Part shown: in pieces, positions 61,166-64,000 of the stretch
Layout of the letters: each line of letters opens with the position of its first letter
How positions within the stretch are numbered: the first letter of the stretch is position 1
Origin: an uncultured Collinsella sp.
GTDB taxonomy: Bacteria > Actinomycetota > Coriobacteriia > Coriobacteriales > Coriobacteriaceae
Assembly: GCA_900541135.1 (NCBI GenBank)
Contig: UQIG01000007.1
Span: forward strand, 13,876-77,875
DNA length: 64,000 nucleotides
Direction of reading: 5' to 3'
Translations under genes and position numbers: made by a program
Notes under the pieces: model-generated
Told to the model about the DNA's origin: nothing
Database searches by the model: none
Seen by the model: only the letters and a program-made list of their open reading frames with translations

Positions 61166-63495
61166 GATGGTTTAAAGGTTCGCAGACGCAGGGCATTGCT
61201 TACGACGCACACGCTCGACAGGCTCATGGCCGCGGCGCCGAACATCGGCGAGAGCTGCCAGCCGGTGAGGGGGAAGAACACGCCCGCGGCGAGCGGAATG
61301 CCGATGCCGTTGTAGAACAGTGCCCAGAACAGGTCCTGTTTGATGTTGCGGATCGTGGCGCGCGAAAGCTCGATGGCGCGGGCGACGTCCATGAGGTCGC
61401 TGCGCATGAGCACCACGTCGGCACCCTCCTTGGCGATATCGGCGCCGGTGCCGATGGCAAGGCCCACGTCGGCGCGCGCCAGGGCGGGGGAGTCGTTGAT
61501 GCCGTCGCCCACCATGGCGACCTTGCCGCCCGCATCCTGCAGTTCGCGCACGTGGCGTTCCTTGTCGGCGGGGAGGACGTCGGCGATAACCTGCTCGCTG
61601 CTCAGCCCCACGCGGCGGGCGATGGCCTCGGCCGTCACGCGGTTGTCGCCGGTGAGCATGCGCACATCGACGCCGAGCTTGCGCAATGCGGCAATGGCAG
61701 CAGCGCTCGTCTCTTTGACCTCGTCGGCCACGGCGATGGTGCCGACAAGCTCACCGTTCTTGGCAAAGAACAGCGGCGTCTTGCCCTCGGCAGCGAACTG
61801 CTCGGCAAGACCGGTGGGCACCTCCGCGCCCAGCTCGTCCATCAGACGAACGTTGCCGGCGGCGATGGCGTTTTGTCCCTCGCGCGCCGTAACGCCACGA
61901 CCGGGCACGGCGGCAAAGTCCTCGACCATGCGTGCGACGATTCCGCGCGCCCCGCACTCGGCCATAATCGCTTCGGCCAGCGGGTGCTCGCTCGAGCGCT
62001 CCAGCGCGGCGGCTAACTTGAGCAGCGCCTTTTCGCTCATGGCAGGCGAGCCGTCGGCGCGCTCGGCAACCACAATATCGGTCACGGCCGGCTTGCCGCG
62101 GGTGACCGTACCCGTCTTGTCGAGCACCACGGTGCCCACGCTGCGCAGGTTTTCCAGCGCCTCGGCGCTCTTAAACAGAATGCCCATCTCGGCGCCCTTG
62201 CCGGTGCCAACCATAATGGCGACGGGCGTGGCCAGGCCCAGCGCGCACGGGCAGCTGATCACCAACACGGCCACGGCGGAGGTGAGCGCCTCGTTCACAC
62301 TGCCGGTCAGCGCCATCCACGCCACAAAGGTCACGGCCGAGATCGCAAACACCACGGGCACAAACACGCCGGCGACCTTATCGGCCATGCGGGCGATGGG
62401 CGCCTTGGTGGCGTTGGCGTCCTCGACGAGCTGGATAATCTTGGCGAGCGACGTGTCGGCGCCCACGCGCGTGGCACGGAAGGTAAACGATCCGGTGCGG
62501 TTGACCGTGGCAGCGTTGACGGTGTCGCCGGCGGTCTTTTCCACGGGGATGGACTCGCCGGTGAGCTCACTCTCGTCCACGGCCGACGCGCCCTCGAGTA
62601 CCACGCCGTCGACAGGGATAGACTCGCCGGGGCGCACGCGCAGCACCTGGCCGGGTAGGATGGCGTCGACGTCCACGGTGGTCTCGGTGCCGTCGTCGGC
62701 TACGATGGTCGCGGTCTTGGGCGCCAGGTCGATGAGCGCCTCGATGGCGCCGCCGGTCTTGGACTTGCTGCGCGTCTCGAGATATTTGCCCACGGTGACG
62801 AGCGACAGAATCGTGCCGGCGCTCTCAAAATACAGGTTGTCCATGCTCGTCATCATGGCTTCGTGCACCTGACCTGCGGCTAGCTGGTCGGCCATGATGA
62901 ACATGGCGTAGAGCGACCAGGCGATCGACGCGGTGGCGCCGACGGCGATGAGAGCGTCCATGGTGGGCGCGCCGTGCACGAGCGACTTGAAGCCGTTGAT
63001 AAAGTACGCGTCGTTGACATAGACGATGGGGATGAGCAGGACGAGCTCGGTGAGCGCCAACGTCATGCTGTGGGTGTGGTCGGTGAAGACGCTGGGCAGC
63101 GGCCAGCCGAGCATGTGTCCCATGCCTATGTAGAACAGTGGGATAAGGAATACGATCGAGACGATGAGACGAGTGCGCATGGCGGAGGCGGTGGCCTCCA
63201 GCTTTTTGGTAGGCGACTCCATATGGGTGGCACCGGACCTGGCTTGCGCGTTGCCGCTTGAGCCGGCGGCACCAGTGCCCGCGTCGACGGGTGAGGCCGA
63301 GTAGCCCGCGCGATCGACAGCGGTGCAGATGTCGTCGGGGGAGACCCGTGCGGGGTCGTAGTCCACCAGCATGGAGCCGGCGAGCAGGTTGACAGCGACG
63401 CCTTGGACGCCGTCGAGCTTACTGACGGCGCGGTCCACATGCGCCTGGCAAGCGGCGCACGTCATGCCGCCCACGTCAAACTTATCTTGAGCCAT
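61150..63495 (-). CDS. copA: Copper-translocating P-type ATPase
   Basis: 781 residues. An N-terminal HMA domain (VGGMTCAACQAHVDRAV), eight membrane segments, the ion-path motif ISCPCALGLATP, phosphorylation site VLDKTGTVTRG and hinge GDGINDSPALARADVG. P1B-1 type, exporting Cu(I). The C-terminal SVAVK and stop lie inside a 67-nt palindromic repeat, so the repeat sets the natural end of the protein. Transcribed from a promoter with a CsoR-type operator. Confidence 0.95.
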   Translation of the reverse strand: MAQDKFDVGGMTCAACQAHVDRAVSKLDGVQGVAVNLLAGSMLVDYDPARVSPDDICTAVDRAGYSASPVDAGTGAAGSSGNAQARSGATHMESPTKKLEATASAMRTRLIVSIVFLIPLFYIGMGHMLGWPLPSVFTDHTHSMTLALTELVLLIPIVYVNDAYFINGFKSLVHGAPTMDALIAVGATASIAWSLYAMFIMADQLAAGQVHEAMMTSMDNLYFESAGTILSLVTVGKYLETRSKSKTGGAIEALIDLAPKTATIVADDGTETTVDVDAILPGQVLRVRPGESIPVDGVVLEGASAVDESELTGESIPVEKTAGDTVNAATVNRTGSFTFRATRVGADTSLAKIIQLVEDANATKAPIARMADKVAGVFVPVVFAISAVTFVAWMALTGSVNEALTSAVAVLVISCPCALGLATPVAIMVGTGKGAEMGILFKSAEALENLRSVGTVVLDKTGTVTRGKPAVTDIVVAERADGSPAMSEKALLKLAAALERSSEHPLAEAIMAECGARGIVARMVEDFAAVPGRGVTAREGQNAIAAGNVRLMDELGAEVPTGLAEQFAAEGKTPLFFAKNGELVGTIAVADEVKETSAAAIAALRKLGVDVRMLTGDNRVTAEAIARRVGLSSEQVIADVLPADKERHVRELQDAGGKVAMVGDGINDSPALARADVGLAIGTGADIAKEGADVVLMRSDLMDVARAIELSRATIRNIKQDLFWALFYNGIGIPLAAGVFFPLTGWQLSPMFGAAAMSLSSVCVVSNALRLRTFKPSVAVK

Positions 63496-63542
63496 GGCTT
63501 CTCCTTTCTGTGGCGTAGTGTTGGAAATGTTAGCCTTCTGAT

Positions 63543-63573
63543 ACTATACACCCATACCCCCTGGGGGTGTCCA
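63543..63573 (-). promoter_or_regulatory. copA promoter with CsoR-type operator
   Basis: On the minus strand TGGACA and TATAGT are 19 bases apart. The spacer contains ACCCCC-T-GGGGGT (63556-63568), the G/C palindrome typical of CsoR sites. Copper would lift CsoR and induce the pump. Confidence 0.75.
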
Positions 63574-63648
63574 GTACAGAAAGAAATGTATGACATTCCG
63601 ATACAGATGAGGGTGGCTGCTCAATCGTTGGCAGTCCCTGTCAAACAT

Positions 63649-63783
63649 CTCAACCTGTAACATCTAGCGGGGAAAATGACCTCTAACTGTTACAGATCGA
63701 GATGTTGTTTTGCGTGGCTGAGCTCTGTCTTGATCTGTAACGGTTCGGCCGGTTTTTGCTGAGCAGCTGTTACAGATTGAGAC
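63649..63783. repeat. 80-nt-period palindromic array D (2 copies)
   Basis: Copy starts at 63649 and 63729, exactly 80 apart. Upstream of copA in non-coding DNA. Confidence 0.88.
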
Positions 63784-63951
63784 AATCGGCCCAGACCCGC
63801 CCCGTCCACCTCGTCATCTGTGGTTTACGTGGGGGCATGCGAAGCACGGGTATACTAACCGGCGGCGAATCTGCTCCATCGCTTAGAGCTGCTGCGTCTG
63901 GACGGCGCGTGATAGAGCTGCCAAAGCGATCGCCAGCGTGCTGAGCAACGT
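63784..63951. other. No supported gene
   Basis: A TATACT hexamer lies at 63851-63856, but no gene or RNA was recognised before the adapter. Open frames here lack ribosome sites and family features. Confidence 0.5.
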
Positions 63952-64000
63952 CTGTCTCTTATACACATCTGACGCTGCCGACGAATAGCCTTGTGTAGAT
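63952..64000. other. Illumina Nextera adapter and index (not genomic)
   Basis: CTGTCTCTTATACACATCT starts at 63952 and continues through the Nextera read-1 adapter to 63984; the next eight bases (ATAGCCTT) are in the index position and GTGTAGAT begins the P5 primer. As I recall, the index complement AAGGCTAT is a Nextera XT set index (S520). This is library adapter left at the end of a contig. Confidence 0.97.

Noticed and set aside
63756..63944. Short plus-strand open frame near the right end
   Set aside because: It starts inside the repeat array, has no ribosome site and no recognisable residues, and runs up to adapter sequence.

Overview
The window is a 64 kb, GC-rich piece of a chromosome that reads as a coriobacterium (Actinomycetota), most like Collinsella. 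This is inferred from gene content and codon style, not from a database search. Supporting points are the order map-infA-rpmJ-rpsM-rpsK-rpsD-rpoA-rplQ-truA, an L31 with a long Ala/Glu/Lys tail, an FtsE with a long N-terminal extension, a split transketolase, an RNase R/SmpB region, and many short palindromic intergenic repeats. The last 49 bases are Illumina Nextera adapter, so the right edge is an assembly end and not genome.

Layout. 1-4.8 kb: end of the alpha ribosomal-protein operon. 5-18.4 kb: glycosyltransferase-like protein, ArgR, penicillin-binding protein 1A type, a U32/RlhA-type protein, TyrRS, adenine deaminase, two HAD phosphatases, citrate synthase and an ACT-domain protein. 18.5-25.9 kb: a 7.3 kb accessory island bounded by a 64 bp direct repeat. 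It holds a 5'-truncated tyrosine recombinase, an XRE regulator with a DUF2975-like membrane protein, two related ABC export modules (one permease frameshifted) and a 114-residue secreted, tyrosine-rich peptide. 26-33.8 kb: rpmE with a double-hairpin leader, secA-prfB, a YitT-type membrane protein, split transketolase. 34-36 kb: an intact IS3-family element sitting inside a palindromic repeat, then a zinc-ribbon membrane protein. 36.5-46.4 kb: ftsEX, rnr, serine recombinase, VanZ-like, ArsC/Spx-like, tRNA-Gln and tRNA-Glu, TPR protein, smpB, flavin reductase and a 47-residue rubredoxin. 46.7-55.3 kb: Nramp transporter, gpmA, gltBD. 55.7-63.5 kb: a hypothetical protein, a PD-(D/E)XK-like protein bracketed by repeat arrays, an amidohydrolase, a zinc-ribbon membrane protein, and a copper module (csoR, copZ, copA) with a CsoR-type operator.

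How the parts work together. Most of the window is housekeeping: translation, peptidoglycan synthesis, protein export, cell division, RNA decay with trans-translation, and glutamate synthesis (citrate synthase and GOGAT). The copper genes form a sensor-chaperone-pump set. The island looks like a self-contained exporter plus exported peptide, with its own regulator.

Most unusual. The intergenic DNA carries several families of palindromes with fixed geometry. One family (12 copies, four loci) repeats at an 80-nt period and brackets the PD-(D/E)XK-like gene with four copies on each side. A second (five copies) is exactly 67 nt long in every copy, with inner stems that differ in sequence but still pair in three copies. 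A third repeats three times at exactly 62 nt. These arrays and the ABC/secreted-peptide island are the best candidates for undescribed biology.
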